A stretch of 64,000 bases of DNA from Acinetobacter portensis (GCF_023158935.1 NZ_CP096121.1:269312-333311), one strand, 5' to 3'; positions 16,489 to 25,614 are shown, counted from the stretch's first letter. Program-made: numbers and translations. Notes: a model not told the origin generated them from the sequence alone.

Positions 16489-16737
16489 TTAAGATTGCTG
16501 ATAGCTTCTTGGTGATTCAGCTGGTGTACCATCATCATATCGCCAAAATAAGAAGCTTCCACTCCATTCGACTTCACCTGAAGCATAGTCACGGATCTTA
16601 TCGCTCCAGCGGATAGGTTTAATTTCATGGTCTAAGAATTCATCCCACACAATAAACGCCGTGCCATCTTTGTTTGGGATTTGGTCCTCTATGAAGAACC
16701 AGGGTGACTTCACATCAACAGAACAGCGTTTTGTCAT
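16489..16737 (-). CDS. Hypothetical protein (82 aa)
   Basis: MTKRCSVDVKSPWFFIEDQIP...; aromatic-rich with DEFLDHEIKPIRW and SFLFWRYDDGTP. Start chosen at 16737 because GAGAGAGAC lies just upstream; ATG at 16776 is possible. Not recognised. Confidence 0.5.
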   Translation of the reverse strand: MTKRCSVDVKSPWFFIEDQIPNKDGTAFIVWDEFLDHEIKPIRWSDKIRDYASGEVEWSGSFLFWRYDDGTPAESPRSYQQS

Positions 16738-16788
16738 TTTGTCTCTCTCACTCTTTTGAGTCGTATGCATATTCATATAAGCCTCAAA

Positions 16789-17250
16789 TCAATTGAAAAG
16801 ATCCTGGAAACTGTTTTGAACGTCAGATCGTGCGATCGGCGCTGTTTCTTGTTGCACAACTTCATCAATCAAATAAGCAACAGGACTTACAGATTGGCTT
16901 TTTGTGAAAGTCGGTGCACCAGCTTCAGCGATAAACTTCTCGCTAATCGGTTTTTTGATTTCTAAGCGATACACACGGCGCAGCTTGTTTAAGCAATCAG
17001 ACATTGAGCCATCGCCAATACCGTGACGGGCTTTCTTGTTATCACGAGTCTTAAACGTGAAGTATGGAAAATGTTTGGCCATGACTGCAGTAATGTCTTT
17101 ACCAACCAAGTAAATGTGGCTGTGTGTTTCGTAGAAGTGGGTAAATGACGTCTCTACGTGATAAGCAGCCAACAAGCTTTTTGCTTGAGGGTCAGTGATA
17201 ACCGATTTAACTTGGTTAATCATTTTTTTGGCAATTGTTTTGTTATTCAT
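16789..17250 (-). CDS. Hypothetical protein (153 aa)
   Basis: MNNKTIAKKMINQVKSVITD...; predicted soluble alpha/beta protein. Starts 23 nt downstream of the 17273-18229 gene, so likely the second gene of a two-gene unit. Not recognised. Confidence 0.6.
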   Translation of the reverse strand: MNNKTIAKKMINQVKSVITDPQAKSLLAAYHVETSFTHFYETHSHIYLVGKDITAVMAKHFPYFTFKTRDNKKARHGIGDGSMSDCLNKLRRVYRLEIKKPISEKFIAEAGAPTFTKSQSVSPVAYLIDEVVQQETAPIARSDVQNSFQDLFN

Positions 17251-17272
17251 GATGAACACCCTATAAATTTGA

Positions 17273-18229
17273 TTAATTAGATTGAGTTAATGCAAGTTGC
17301 GTAAAAATACGTTTTAGGCACACTTTACATGTAACAAGGTGCGGTACCGTGTCCACGGTAACTTCACCTACTTTCATTTTGAATTCTTTCTTTGCTTCAT
17401 CTGCAGGGAATAAGCCTCCAGCTGAGCACAAGTACTGGTTTTTCTCACGAACCAATTTAGATCCTGAGTAGTCTTCATCAAAAACCAAGTGAGTCACTGT
17501 ATTTGATTTTTCACCATCGCCCCATGATCCAGCTGACAAGCCTGACATTACAATTTTTACACCAGTGAACCATTTGAACGGTAAAGCACTGAAGTTTTTC
17601 TTCTGATCGATAGCATCAAAGATCGGTTTAGCTTGTTGCAGCGCATTGAATAATTCAAACAATGCAGTAATTTTTTTCTTAGCATCCTGTTCAGCCTGGT
17701 TCCACTTGGTTTGCGCCTCATACTCAGCACGGGTATACCAGACCACTTGCCCATTTTTTGCATATAGCCAAAGTTTTTTACCAGTCATGAGATGGTTCAC
17801 CATCGCATCGGGCATATCAAACATGAGGTTGTTAAATGACATAACTTTGTCATTCAGGTTGATAAAAGACTTTTTATCTTCAGGTAGTAGCACCGGCACT
17901 AACGTAGAGCGTACTAATGCTTCGTAGTTGTCAGTAGACATGCTAGAACGTGGGAAACTATGACCTGTAAACACTGGCTTAAGATAAGGGTTGTATGGCA
18001 ACTCAGTTGCTAAAACCTTGGTGGACCATTCTTCCCACAAATTGAACTTTTTAGCTTGTTCAACCATATGGTGCAGATCTGCAGTAGAAATTCTAACTGA
18101 TGGCATTGAAGGGTTATTTACGGATTCTGGCGCACGAGTTACACGAACAAGTTCTATAACTTCATGCGCTTCAATTGGACCATATTTGCGATCAAGGTTT
18201 TTGTTCAGTAATTCATTAATAGAAACCAT
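17273..18229 (-). CDS. Hypothetical protein (318 aa), member of the shared-leader gene set
   Basis: MVSINELLNKNLDRKYGPIE...; cytosolic. The C-terminal part has HLVTCKVCLKRIF, a CxxC that may bind zinc. Preceded by the conserved hairpin leader and probably co-transcribed with 16789-17250. Not recognised. Confidence 0.65.
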   Translation of the reverse strand: MVSINELLNKNLDRKYGPIEAHEVIELVRVTRAPESVNNPSMPSVRISTADLHHMVEQAKKFNLWEEWSTKVLATELPYNPYLKPVFTGHSFPRSSMSTDNYEALVRSTLVPVLLPEDKKSFINLNDKVMSFNNLMFDMPDAMVNHLMTGKKLWLYAKNGQVVWYTRAEYEAQTKWNQAEQDAKKKITALFELFNALQQAKPIFDAIDQKKNFSALPFKWFTGVKIVMSGLSAGSWGDGEKSNTVTHLVFDEDYSGSKLVREKNQYLCSAGGLFPADEAKKEFKMKVGEVTVDTVPHLVTCKVCLKRIFTQLALTQSN

Positions 18230-18233
18230 TTCA

Positions 18234-18301
18234 ACTCCAAGTTTTAAGCTTTCTGCTTCAATATGTTTATTTTAAGATAGAACCTAACCCAAAAACTTTT
18301 T
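18234..18301 (-). promoter_or_regulatory. Promoter and hairpin leader of the 17273-18229 gene
   Basis: Stem AAGC-AGAAA-GCTT (18246-18258) followed by AAAACTTGGAG; TAAAAT at 18269-18274; AAAAAAGTTTTT about 20 nt further upstream. Confidence 0.6.
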
Positions 18302-18476
18302 TAAAATTATTTATTATTGTTTTACTGGTCCTTGCTGCGACTTTTAACAGATAGCAGCTAAAAATAGTAATGAGGATGCTATTAGAATGATGGAAGCAAT
18401 TAACGAACCATACAAATAAGCATTGATCCTGGTGCGCCAGATCTAGCGCTGGCCACAACCAAATTTCTAAACCTTT

Positions 18477-18507
18477 TTTTAATCAACTAAAAAAACATCG
18501 AATGCGG
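18477..18507 (-). repeat. Bipartite regulatory repeat, copy 1
   Basis: Plus strand TTTTAATCAACTAAAA then CATCGAATGCGG. It has one change in the palindrome and lies about 250 nt from the next start codon, the largest distance of the set. The remainder of the gap 18302-18559 holds no recognisable gene. Confidence 0.6.
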
Positions 18508-18559
18508 TTTTCAACTGCCAAAAAGTGAAGCAATAGACATGCTTCACTGGTTGTTGTTA

Positions 18560-18985
18560 TTAAGCTTCAGTCAATTCATTAATATCTAGGATATGAACGC
18601 CGTTTGATGTCAGTAGCCAACATGGGAGGGTATGTGCTTCAGTGACTTGAAGTATGAGGCTGTTAAGAGTGTCACTAGATTTTTTGCAGTAAAGGCAATC
18701 AGGTTCAGGATTGCTACCATCATCATCAATCAATGGCGTGTCAGCAATTAAGCGGTATGAAGCATACTTAATGATGTCAATATCATCGGCATTGATTGGC
18801 TCTTTTGAGCTTAGGAGTACTTGCTCTAAGCTGAATGCTTCAGGTTCAATCCATTTAACCTTGCTGGTGTTTTCAATCTGGTAACTTAACTGAGTGCCAT
18901 CAGCAAAAAACACGACAAATTGACCATCTTCAATGTGCTGTACTTTAAAATTGCATGGAATGGTGAATGTGTTGTAGTAATTCAT
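18560..18985 (-). CDS. Hypothetical protein (141 aa), shared-leader gene set
   Basis: MNYYNTFTIPCNFKVQHIED...; contains PEPDCLYCKKSSDTLN (CxxC). Directly preceded by a hairpin leader and sits 38 nt after a 51-codon gene. Not recognised. Confidence 0.65.
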   Translation of the reverse strand: MNYYNTFTIPCNFKVQHIEDGQFVVFFADGTQLSYQIENTSKVKWIEPEAFSLEQVLLSSKEPINADDIDIIKYASYRLIADTPLIDDDGSNPEPDCLYCKKSSDTLNSLILQVTEAHTLPCWLLTSNGVHILDINELTEA

Positions 18986-18989
18986 GGGG

Positions 18990-19016
18990 TTTCTCCAAGT
19001 TGTAGGCGTTGAGCCT
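18990..19016 (-). promoter_or_regulatory. Hairpin leader of the 18560-18985 gene
   Basis: Stem AGGC-TCAAC-GCCT (19004-19016) followed by ACAACTTGGAG. No clear -10 lies nearby, so this copy is inside a transcript that includes the preceding small gene. Stem differs from AAGC/GCTT by compensatory changes. Confidence 0.65.
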
Positions 19017-19023
19017 AAGTTGA

Positions 19024-19179
19024 TTAATCGTTTAAAACAGATTCGATAAAAGAGAGTATTTCAGCTTTAAGAGATGCTGAAATGGTTGCAGTATTTAACT
19101 GGCTTAAATACATATCAGCTTTGTCTTTTATTTCTTTTGACGTTGCGGTTTTACGAATTAAAACTAATGTATTCCACAT
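19024..19179 (-). CDS. Small hypothetical protein (51 aa)
   Basis: MWNTLVLIRKTATSKEIKDK...AEILSFIESVLND, predicted helical. SD-like AAGG lies upstream, with TATAAT at 19218-19223 and a repeat copy at 19282. First gene of a two-gene unit with 18560-18985. Confidence 0.5.
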   Translation of the reverse strand: MWNTLVLIRKTATSKEIKDKADMYLSQLNTATISASLKAEILSFIESVLND

Positions 19180-19217
19180 ATTAAAAGCCCTTAAGGATAG
19201 TGATTAAATCTATATTC

Positions 19218-19250
19218 ATTATACAAAGCGCAATAGCTGTTTAATTTTTC
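19218..19250 (-). promoter_or_regulatory. Promoter of the small gene at 19024-19179
   Basis: GAAAAATT (19243-19250), 19 nt, TATAAT (19218-19223), GAATATAG. Same promoter class as the hairpin-leader genes but without the hairpin at this start. Confidence 0.65.
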
Positions 19251-19281
19251 TTAAAATTTAAAATTTAAAAATTCAAAACCT

Positions 19282-19310
19282 TTTTAATCAATTAAAAAAC
19301 ATCGAATGCG
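19282..19310 (-). repeat. Bipartite regulatory repeat, copy 2
   Basis: TTTTAATCAATTAAAA followed by CATCGAATGCG, about 100 nt upstream of the 19179 start codon. Confidence 0.7.
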
Positions 19311-19368
19311 TTTTAAAAAATGCCCAAAAGAAAAGGGATAAGGGTTTACGCTTATCCCTGTTTGGGTT

Positions 19369-20517
19369 TTAGATATGGCAATCAACAATCGTGACTATAT
19401 AGTCGCTTGGAAAGCTCTTCAGCAATGCTTGGTTTTTGGATTCCCAATTTTCCTCTTTGTATAAGTCTTCTCCAAACAATCCACATTCTGAACCTGTCCA
19501 ATCTCCGATTTCTGCATCAGTGGTAGCATCTAAGAAACAGTACGTACCGAATGGGTTTGCTGATTTTTTAGCTAGGAATTCTTCACGGCTCACCAAAAAT
19601 TCATCAAATTCATGTCCGAATATGCCAAACAGGTTATCCGTATCACTGGCTTTCATTAATAAGATTGCATCTTGGTTATGATAGAAATTACGCTTATCGT
19701 TCACTGATTCGATTGATTCATCAGACCAAACATCAGCCCATGACCGCCAAGTACGTGAAGCATCACCGATACACTTCTCAAAATAGTCATAAACACGGTT
19801 AGCTTCGGTTTTTAAGCGGTTGATTTCGGTTTCAAAATCTAGCTCACCAATCGGACAGCTATCCACTTTTCGTCCATCAAGACGCAACAGCATGTTTTTC
19901 CAACGTCCTCCGATTTCATACCAATCGTATTTCGGATTCGGGTTGGTGGTGGTGAAGTAATCGACCACTTTACCGTCAGCATCAAGCTCTATCCATTCTG
20001 TCCAACTTTCATCAGGTTTTTCACCTGTCAAAACAGTCGGCGTAACTTTTTCGTTATACCAGTTAATGAACTGTTGAAGCTCAAACACTTCAGTACATGG
20101 CACATCTTTTTGATGCCATTGAATGAACATGCCTAAATCACGAATGCGACTTGAGTACGTACCATCATCGTTTTTGACCTGTACCACTGATAAATGTTTA
20201 CCGCCGTTCGGGAAGTCAGCAAAAATATCACCTTTGTTGTTTTTGATGGCATCAAGCTCGAAGTCTGTTGCATCACGCACGAAACGAGGGTCGTCAAGAA
20301 ACGCATAGCGTTCTTCACCATCATCTATGATAGGCTTTGAGTTTTTCATCAAAGTGATTTCTGTCGATTCGTATTGGTCTTTAATTTCGTCCAATGATGA
20401 TTCTGAAATGCAATATTTGTTTTTAATGCCTGAGCATTCAAATTCGTAAAATGGTTCTAGGGCATCTACAACATCACCATCAGGGGTGGTAACTACTGCA
20501 ACTGTGAAATGTGACAT
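19369..20517 (-). CDS. Hypothetical phage/plasmid protein starting MSHFTVAVV (382 aa)
   Basis: The N-terminus MSHFTVAVVTTPDGDVVDAL with ALEPFYEFEC and the central PNPKYDWYEIGGRW are hallmarks of a family of uncharacterised proteins found in phages and plasmids. It has a long acidic soluble chain and no membrane segment. Own promoter, hairpin leader and repeat upstream. Function unknown. Confidence 0.7.
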   Translation of the reverse strand: MSHFTVAVVTTPDGDVVDALEPFYEFECSGIKNKYCISESSLDEIKDQYESTEITLMKNSKPIIDDGEERYAFLDDPRFVRDATDFELDAIKNNKGDIFADFPNGGKHLSVVQVKNDDGTYSSRIRDLGMFIQWHQKDVPCTEVFELQQFINWYNEKVTPTVLTGEKPDESWTEWIELDADGKVVDYFTTTNPNPKYDWYEIGGRWKNMLLRLDGRKVDSCPIGELDFETEINRLKTEANRVYDYFEKCIGDASRTWRSWADVWSDESIESVNDKRNFYHNQDAILLMKASDTDNLFGIFGHEFDEFLVSREEFLAKKSANPFGTYCFLDATTDAEIGDWTGSECGLFGEDLYKEENWESKNQALLKSFPSDYIVTIVDCHI

Positions 20518-20522
20518 TTTAA

Positions 20523-20598
20523 AATCTCCAAGTTTTGAGCCGTGTGCTCTACATCTGAGATTCCATAATAGTTATTAAGTGGCGTTTATAATTTTTTC
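20523..20598 (-). promoter_or_regulatory. Promoter and hairpin leader of the 19369-20517 gene
   Basis: GAAAAAATT near 20590-20598, 19 nt, TATTAT (20565-20570), stem GAGC-ACACG-GCTC (20537-20549), AAAACTTGGAG. Here the first stem pair is G-C instead of A-T. Confidence 0.7.
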
Positions 20599-20654
20599 CT
20601 TAAAATATTAATGAAGCTGAATTTAACAACGGTAGTGGTTCAGTAATTAAAATA

Positions 20655-20682
20655 TTTTAATCAATTAAAATCACCGTATACG
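20655..20682 (-). repeat. Bipartite regulatory repeat, copy 3
   Basis: TTTTAATCAATTAAAA, then CACCGTATACG, 138 nt upstream of the 20517 start codon. Confidence 0.7.
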
Positions 20683-20770
20683 TTGAATAAAACTAATATC
20701 AATTATTTATATTTAATTAAATAAAATAAGGCTCACATATTAAAATAACCTGATTACATAGATCTATATC

Positions 20771-20802
20771 AAAAAAAGATGGCAATAATTAATAGTTGCC
20801 AT
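20771..20802 (-). terminator. Rho-independent terminator split by TnaphA6
   Basis: AGATGGCAA and TTGCCAT form a hairpin that, across the transposon, continues CTTTTT at 23878. On the minus strand it would end the 24967-25614 gene. TnaphA6 inserted at CAT inside the hairpin arm, and the CAT duplication leaves the local arm almost complete. Confidence 0.6.
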
Positions 20803-21889
20803 GGCAGAGTAAAACTTGAAGTGCGACATAAACCACCTAATTAATTTAAAGGGTTTATGGAGTATATAAAATTGTCATACCATCATCTTAACTTTGAAGA
20901 TCGTACTGCATTAATGCTTGAGTCAAGAAAAGAAGGCTTTTCAGCCAGAAAATTTGCTGAACTTATTAAAAGACATCCTAGTACGATCTATCGTGAGCTT
21001 AAAAGAAATAGCATCAATGACGTTTATCAAGCTCAATATGCTTCTGATAACACTTTTGCTAGACGTAGACGTGGTCACAGAAAACTCAAAATCGATTCAA
21101 TCCTCTGGAAATTTATTGTTGAAGCGATCCGTTGTTTATGGTCTCCTCAGCAAATAGCAAAGCGTTTAAAGACATTTCCTGATTTGGATCAAACAATGAA
21201 TGTAAGCCATACAACGATTTATTCAACGATACGAGCATTACCCAAGGGTGAGTTGAAAAAAGACTTATTATCCTGTCTACGTCATGAAAATAAAAAGCGA
21301 AAAGCTAACGGTGAACCTAAAAAAGATTCTATATTACAGGATATTAAAACTATTCATGAGCGCCCAGCCGAAGTTCAAGAAAGAAAAATACCGGGTCATT
21401 GGGAAGCTGATTTAATTAAAGGTAAAGACAATAAAAGTTCGATAGCAACACTTATTGAACGAAATACACGGCTCTGTATCTTGGCAACATTACCTGATGC
21501 AAAGGCAGAATCAGTGCGCAAGGCTTTAACTGAAGCTCTGAAATATTTACCTGCAGAACTGCGTAAAACGTTGACCTATGACCGTGGACGTGAGATGTCA
21601 GAACATAAAATACTCGAAGAAGATTTAGGCATAGATGTATATTTCTGTGACCCACATTCACCCTGGCAAAAAGGCACATGCGAAAATATGAATGGTTTAA
21701 TTAGGCAATATTTACCTAAAGGGATTGATTTAAATCAGGCAGATCAGCATTATTTAAATCAAGTTGCCATGTCACTGAATACTCGTCCTAGAAAGGCGTT
21801 AGATTGGCTTACACCATTAGAGAAATTTGCTCAGCTTGTTGATTATCATATGGCTTTTGAAACTGTCGCACCTCATGTTTGAATTCGCC
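20803..21889 (+). mobile_element. ISAba125, left copy
   Basis: 1087 bp, begins GGCAGAGTAAAACTTGAAG and ends TTTGAATTCGCC, with inverted-repeat cores TTGAAGTGCGACA and its near complement. It can supply an outward promoter for the adjacent resistance gene. Confidence 0.9.
20857..21882 (+). CDS. ISAba125 transposase (IS30 family)
   Basis: A 341-residue IS30-type transposase: N-terminal HTH (RKFAELIKRHPSTIYRELKR), then GHWEADLIKG with the first Asp, LTYDRGREMSEH with the second and WQKGTCENMNGLIRQYLPKG with the Glu. Intact and identical to the copy at 22842. Confidence 0.93.
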   Translation: MEYIKLSYHHLNFEDRTALMLESRKEGFSARKFAELIKRHPSTIYRELKRNSINDVYQAQYASDNTFARRRRGHRKLKIDSILWKFIVEAIRCLWSPQQIAKRLKTFPDLDQTMNVSHTTIYSTIRALPKGELKKDLLSCLRHENKKRKANGEPKKDSILQDIKTIHERPAEVQERKIPGHWEADLIKGKDNKSSIATLIERNTRLCILATLPDAKAESVRKALTEALKYLPAELRKTLTYDRGREMSEHKILEEDLGIDVYFCDPHSPWQKGTCENMNGLIRQYLPKGIDLNQADQHYLNQVAMSLNTRPRKALDWLTPLEKFAQLVDYHMAFETVAPHV

Positions 21890-21982
21890 CCATATTTTTG
21901 CTACAGTGAACCAAATTAAGATCATCTATTTACTAGGCCTCGCATTTGCGGGGTTTTTAATGCTGAATAAAAGGAAAACTTG

Positions 21983-22762
21983 ATGGAATTGCCCAATATT
22001 ATTCAACAATTTATCGGAAACAGCGTTTTAGAGCCAAATAAAATTGGTCAGTCGCCATCGGATGTTTATTCTTTTAATCGAAATAATGAAACTTTTTTTC
22101 TTAAGCGATCTAGCACTTTATATACAGAGACCACATACAGTGTCTCTCGTGAAGCGAAAATGTTGAGTTGGCTCTCTGAGAAATTAAAGGTGCCTGAACT
22201 CATCATGACTTTTCAGGATGAGCAGTTTGAATTCATGATCACTAAAGCGATCAATGCAAAACCAATTTCAGCGCTTTTTTTAACAGACCAAGAATTGCTT
22301 GCTATCTATAAGGAGGCACTCAATCTGTTAAATTCAATTGCTATTATTGATTGTCCATTTATTTCAAACATTGATCATCGGTTAAAAGAGTCAAAATTTT
22401 TTATTGATAACCAACTCCTTGACGATATAGATCAAGATGATTTTGACACTGAATTATGGGGAGACCATAAAACTTACCTAAGTCTATGGAATGAGTTAAC
22501 CGAGACTCGTGTTGAAGAAAGATTGGTTTTTTCTCATGGCGATATCACGGATAGTAATATTTTTATAGATAAATTCAATGAAATTTATTTTTTAGATCTT
22601 GGTCGTGCTGGGTTAGCAGATGAATTTGTAGATATATCCTTTGTTGAACGTTGCCTAAGAGAGGATGCATCGGAGGAAACTGCGAAAATATTTTTAAAGC
22701 ATTTAAAAAATGATAGACCTGACAAAAGGAATTATTTTTTAAAACTTGATGAATTGAATTGA
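21983..22762 (+). CDS. aph(3')-VI: Aminoglycoside 3'-phosphotransferase type VI
   Basis: A 259-residue kinase-fold enzyme that phosphorylates the 3'-OH of kanamycin, neomycin and amikacin. VFSHGDITDSNIFID holds the catalytic HGD...N (Brenner motif) and IYFLDLGRAGLADEFVDIS the DxG-like metal site. ATG at 21983 gives the expected length for AphA6. Lies between two ISAba125 copies; the upstream copy likely contributes the promoter. Confidence 0.95.
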   Translation: MELPNIIQQFIGNSVLEPNKIGQSPSDVYSFNRNNETFFLKRSSTLYTETTYSVSREAKMLSWLSEKLKVPELIMTFQDEQFEFMITKAINAKPISALFLTDQELLAIYKEALNLLNSIAIIDCPFISNIDHRLKESKFFIDNQLLDDIDQDDFDTELWGDHKTYLSLWNELTETRVEERLVFSHGDITDSNIFIDKFNEIYFLDLGRAGLADEFVDISFVERCLREDASEETAKIFLKHLKNDRPDKRNYFLKLDELN

Positions 22763-22787
22763 TTCCAAGCATTATCTAAAAATACTT

Positions 22788-23874
22788 GGCAGAGTAAAAC
22801 TTGAAGTGCGACATAAACCACCTAATTAATTTAAAGGGTTTATGGAGTATATAAAATTGTCATACCATCATCTTAACTTTGAAGATCGTACTGCATTAAT
22901 GCTTGAGTCAAGAAAAGAAGGCTTTTCAGCCAGAAAATTTGCTGAACTTATTAAAAGACATCCTAGTACGATCTATCGTGAGCTTAAAAGAAATAGCATC
23001 AATGACGTTTATCAAGCTCAATATGCTTCTGATAACACTTTTGCTAGACGTAGACGTGGTCACAGAAAACTCAAAATCGATTCAATCCTCTGGAAATTTA
23101 TTGTTGAAGCGATCCGTTGTTTATGGTCTCCTCAGCAAATAGCAAAGCGTTTAAAGACATTTCCTGATTTGGATCAAACAATGAATGTAAGCCATACAAC
23201 GATTTATTCAACGATACGAGCATTACCCAAGGGTGAGTTGAAAAAAGACTTATTATCCTGTCTACGTCATGAAAATAAAAAGCGAAAAGCTAACGGTGAA
23301 CCTAAAAAAGATTCTATATTACAGGATATTAAAACTATTCATGAGCGCCCAGCCGAAGTTCAAGAAAGAAAAATACCGGGTCATTGGGAAGCTGATTTAA
23401 TTAAAGGTAAAGACAATAAAAGTTCGATAGCAACACTTATTGAACGAAATACACGGCTCTGTATCTTGGCAACATTACCTGATGCAAAGGCAGAATCAGT
23501 GCGCAAGGCTTTAACTGAAGCTCTGAAATATTTACCTGCAGAACTGCGTAAAACGTTGACCTATGACCGTGGACGTGAGATGTCAGAACATAAAATACTC
23601 GAAGAAGATTTAGGCATAGATGTATATTTCTGTGACCCACATTCACCCTGGCAAAAAGGCACATGCGAAAATATGAATGGTTTAATTAGGCAATATTTAC
23701 CTAAAGGGATTGATTTAAATCAGGCAGATCAGCATTATTTAAATCAAGTTGCCATGTCACTGAATACTCGTCCTAGAAAGGCGTTAGATTGGCTTACACC
23801 ATTAGAGAAATTTGCTCAGCTTGTTGATTATCATATGGCTTTTGAAACTGTCGCACCTCATGTTTGAATTCGCC
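22788..23874 (+). mobile_element. ISAba125, right copy
   Basis: 1087 bp, identical in sequence and orientation to the left copy. The inner boundary is preceded by CTT with no duplication, as expected for a composite transposon. Confidence 0.9.
22842..23867 (+). CDS. ISAba125 transposase (IS30 family), second copy
   Basis: Identical 341-residue protein to 20857-21882, with the same HTH and DDE motifs; intact, so the transposon may be active. Confidence 0.93.
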   Translation: MEYIKLSYHHLNFEDRTALMLESRKEGFSARKFAELIKRHPSTIYRELKRNSINDVYQAQYASDNTFARRRRGHRKLKIDSILWKFIVEAIRCLWSPQQIAKRLKTFPDLDQTMNVSHTTIYSTIRALPKGELKKDLLSCLRHENKKRKANGEPKKDSILQDIKTIHERPAEVQERKIPGHWEADLIKGKDNKSSIATLIERNTRLCILATLPDAKAESVRKALTEALKYLPAELRKTLTYDRGREMSEHKILEEDLGIDVYFCDPHSPWQKGTCENMNGLIRQYLPKGIDLNQADQHYLNQVAMSLNTRPRKALDWLTPLEKFAQLVDYHMAFETVAPHV

Positions 23875-23905
23875 CATCTTTTTGAGTTCTAGTTAATGAT
23901 TAAAT

Positions 23906-25006
23906 TAGGACTTACGCATTGACGGATTCAAAAAAGTATTAAAATACTTTATAAAGTATCTGTGATCAGACGAATTAAAAATGCTTCTACAGCAACTTGT
24001 ACTCTACCCATTTATATGGGCTTTCTCATGACAGAACCGAACTCTATTAGCTGCACACAACTTGCCGAGACTTATAACATCTCGCATGATAGTGTAAATC
24101 GCTTTCTAGAACGTGAAGACTACACACCTCACGACCTATATCAAGAAGCAATTCAACATATTGATAATAATAAACTTATAGTCAGTATTGATGATACTGT
24201 TTTAGATAAACCATATAGTCAGCATATGGACTTAGTTAGCTATTTTTGGTCAGGCAAACACCACCGATCCGTCAAGGGTATTAATCTCATTACCTTGTAT
24301 GCGACAGATCAAAATGGTCAAAATATTCCAATTAATTTCCGAATTTATGACAAATCTGAAGGTAAAACCAAGAATGATTACTTTATGGATATGTTAAGTG
24401 AAGTACTCAGTTGGGGTGCAAAGATTCAATTTATTACAGGTGATAGTTGGTATTCATCGACTGGAAATCTAAAAACCATAAGAAAACATGGTATTCGATT
24501 TATGTTTGGTATCGACTGTAACCGTAAGGTTTCCCCAGAAAAAGGACAATGGTTTCAACTGCGTTTATTGCCAAATTTCCATCAGGGTCAAGTGGTCTGG
24601 CTCAAAGATTTTGGCTTTGTACAATTATTTAAGACTCAGTTAAAAGAACAGCAGAGGTTTTATATTGTGCATCAAGATGAAGATGATTTATTGTCCTTTG
24701 AGGATTTTCATGAATTACATTCAAGTCATTGGAAAATAGAGCAATATCACCGAGTGATTAAACAGGTTTGTCATATTGAAAAGTTTCAAGTAAGACGATC
24801 TAAACTGATTTCGAATCATATTTTTTCAGCCTTGATGGCCTATGTTGAGATACAAAAGAACCAGTTTGAGCGGATCTTTGAAAATGTATATCGTTGGCAG
24901 AAGAAGTTATTTAGACCAATGATCAAAAACTTCATTGATGACTTTATTCTCGATAAAAATCATCTGCTACCACAGAGAGTCTATAAATAACAGTGCGTAA
25001 GTCCTA
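23906..25006 (+). mobile_element. ISAba11-type element (IS701 family)
   Basis: 1101 bp with terminal repeats TAGGACTTACGCATTG and TAGGACTTACGCACTG and an exact 5-bp target duplication TAAAT (23901-23905, 25007-25011). Length and TSD size match ISAba11. It inserted over the stop codon of the neighbouring minus-strand gene. Confidence 0.85.
23962..24990 (+). CDS. IS701-family transposase (ISAba11-like)
   Basis: About 342 residues with the DDE core: VSIDDTVLDKPYSQHMDLV, FITGDSWYSSTGNL and HWKIEQYHRVIKQVCHIEKFQVR. The start may lie a few codons downstream (MGFLMTEPNS). Appears intact. Confidence 0.85.
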   Translation: MIRRIKNASTATCTLPIYMGFLMTEPNSISCTQLAETYNISHDSVNRFLEREDYTPHDLYQEAIQHIDNNKLIVSIDDTVLDKPYSQHMDLVSYFWSGKHHRSVKGINLITLYATDQNGQNIPINFRIYDKSEGKTKNDYFMDMLSEVLSWGAKIQFITGDSWYSSTGNLKTIRKHGIRFMFGIDCNRKVSPEKGQWFQLRLLPNFHQGQVVWLKDFGFVQLFKTQLKEQQRFYIVHQDEDDLLSFEDFHELHSSHWKIEQYHRVIKQVCHIEKFQVRRSKLISNHIFSALMAYVEIQKNQFERIFENVYRWQKKLFRPMIKNFIDDFILDKNHLLPQRVYK

Positions 25007-25614
25007 TAAATATATTCTTCAACCGTACTGGTCATACGTTTTTTCATTTTGTAAGGCTTGTAATGAGGAACATAACAAGGCTTGCAAACTGCTTCATAGG
25101 TTTTGGTATCAGAATGATAATAAAAGCGATCCAGTGGTTCATAGCCATTGCAATGATGGCAATAACGCTCAAAACCCAATGAAGTGAAGATCATCTTCTG
25201 CACAAATGCTTGTTTTTTATGTTTTGCTTTAAGTGTAGGTGAGTTTTTGACTTCACAAGAACAGATATAATCTTGGTAGTTATCGAACTCTGGTGCTTCT
25301 TGGTGTATGTGAACAAACCGATTTATAACTTTTGGATCAAAAATATTCCATTGTTGGTCATGTTCTGAAAATAGGAAATATCCATCTGCACCTGATGGCA
25401 TTTCTTTACTGTATTTCGAGTAATGGATAACATGTTTTTCCGTTGGCTCAAAGTCATTCAGGAACATTCTCAAGGTATTGAGGTTCGGGAATTGGACTTT
25501 CATTAACTGTGCTTGAGTCACCAGATTGGATCTTGATTCGTAGTTCACCAGAACCATAATTTTACGGCTTTTGTCGATTCTGCCGATGATGTAATTATAG
25601 ATATGATCAGACAT
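24967..25614 (-). CDS. Hypothetical protein extended by ISAba11 read-through
   Basis: Native protein MSDHIYNYIIGRIDKSRK... carries CHHCNGYEPLDRFYYHSD and VCKPCYVPHYKPYKMKKRM, two CxxC pairs that form a probable zinc ribbon. Removing the IS and one TAAAT restores E-E-Y-I-stop; with the IS the frame continues 13 codons (YRTYALLFIDSLW) into the element. Start at 25614 is preferred over upstream ATGs by homology-like composition. Function unknown. Confidence 0.6.
   Translation of the reverse strand: MSDHIYNYIIGRIDKSRKIMVLVNYESRSNLVTQAQLMKVQFPNLNTLRMFLNDFEPTEKHVIHYSKYSKEMPSGADGYFLFSEHDQQWNIFDPKVINRFVHIHQEAPEFDNYQDYICSCEVKNSPTLKAKHKKQAFVQKMIFTSLGFERYCHHCNGYEPLDRFYYHSDTKTYEAVCKPCYVPHYKPYKMKKRMTSTVEEYIYRTYALLFIDSLW

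Larger units (their letters stand above)
20803..23874 (+). mobile_element. TnaphA6 composite transposon
   Basis: Two identical, directly oriented 1087-bp ISAba125 copies flank aph(3')-VI. The outer ends are bordered by the 3-bp duplication CAT (20800-20802 and 23875-23877), showing transposition as one 3072-bp unit. This is the known Acinetobacter amikacin/kanamycin-resistance transposon. Confidence 0.93.

Noticed and set aside
20803..23874. The two ISAba125 copies as a sequence assembly duplication
   Set aside because: TnaphA6 normally has two identical copies; the CAT duplication and the resistance gene between them support a genuine transposon.
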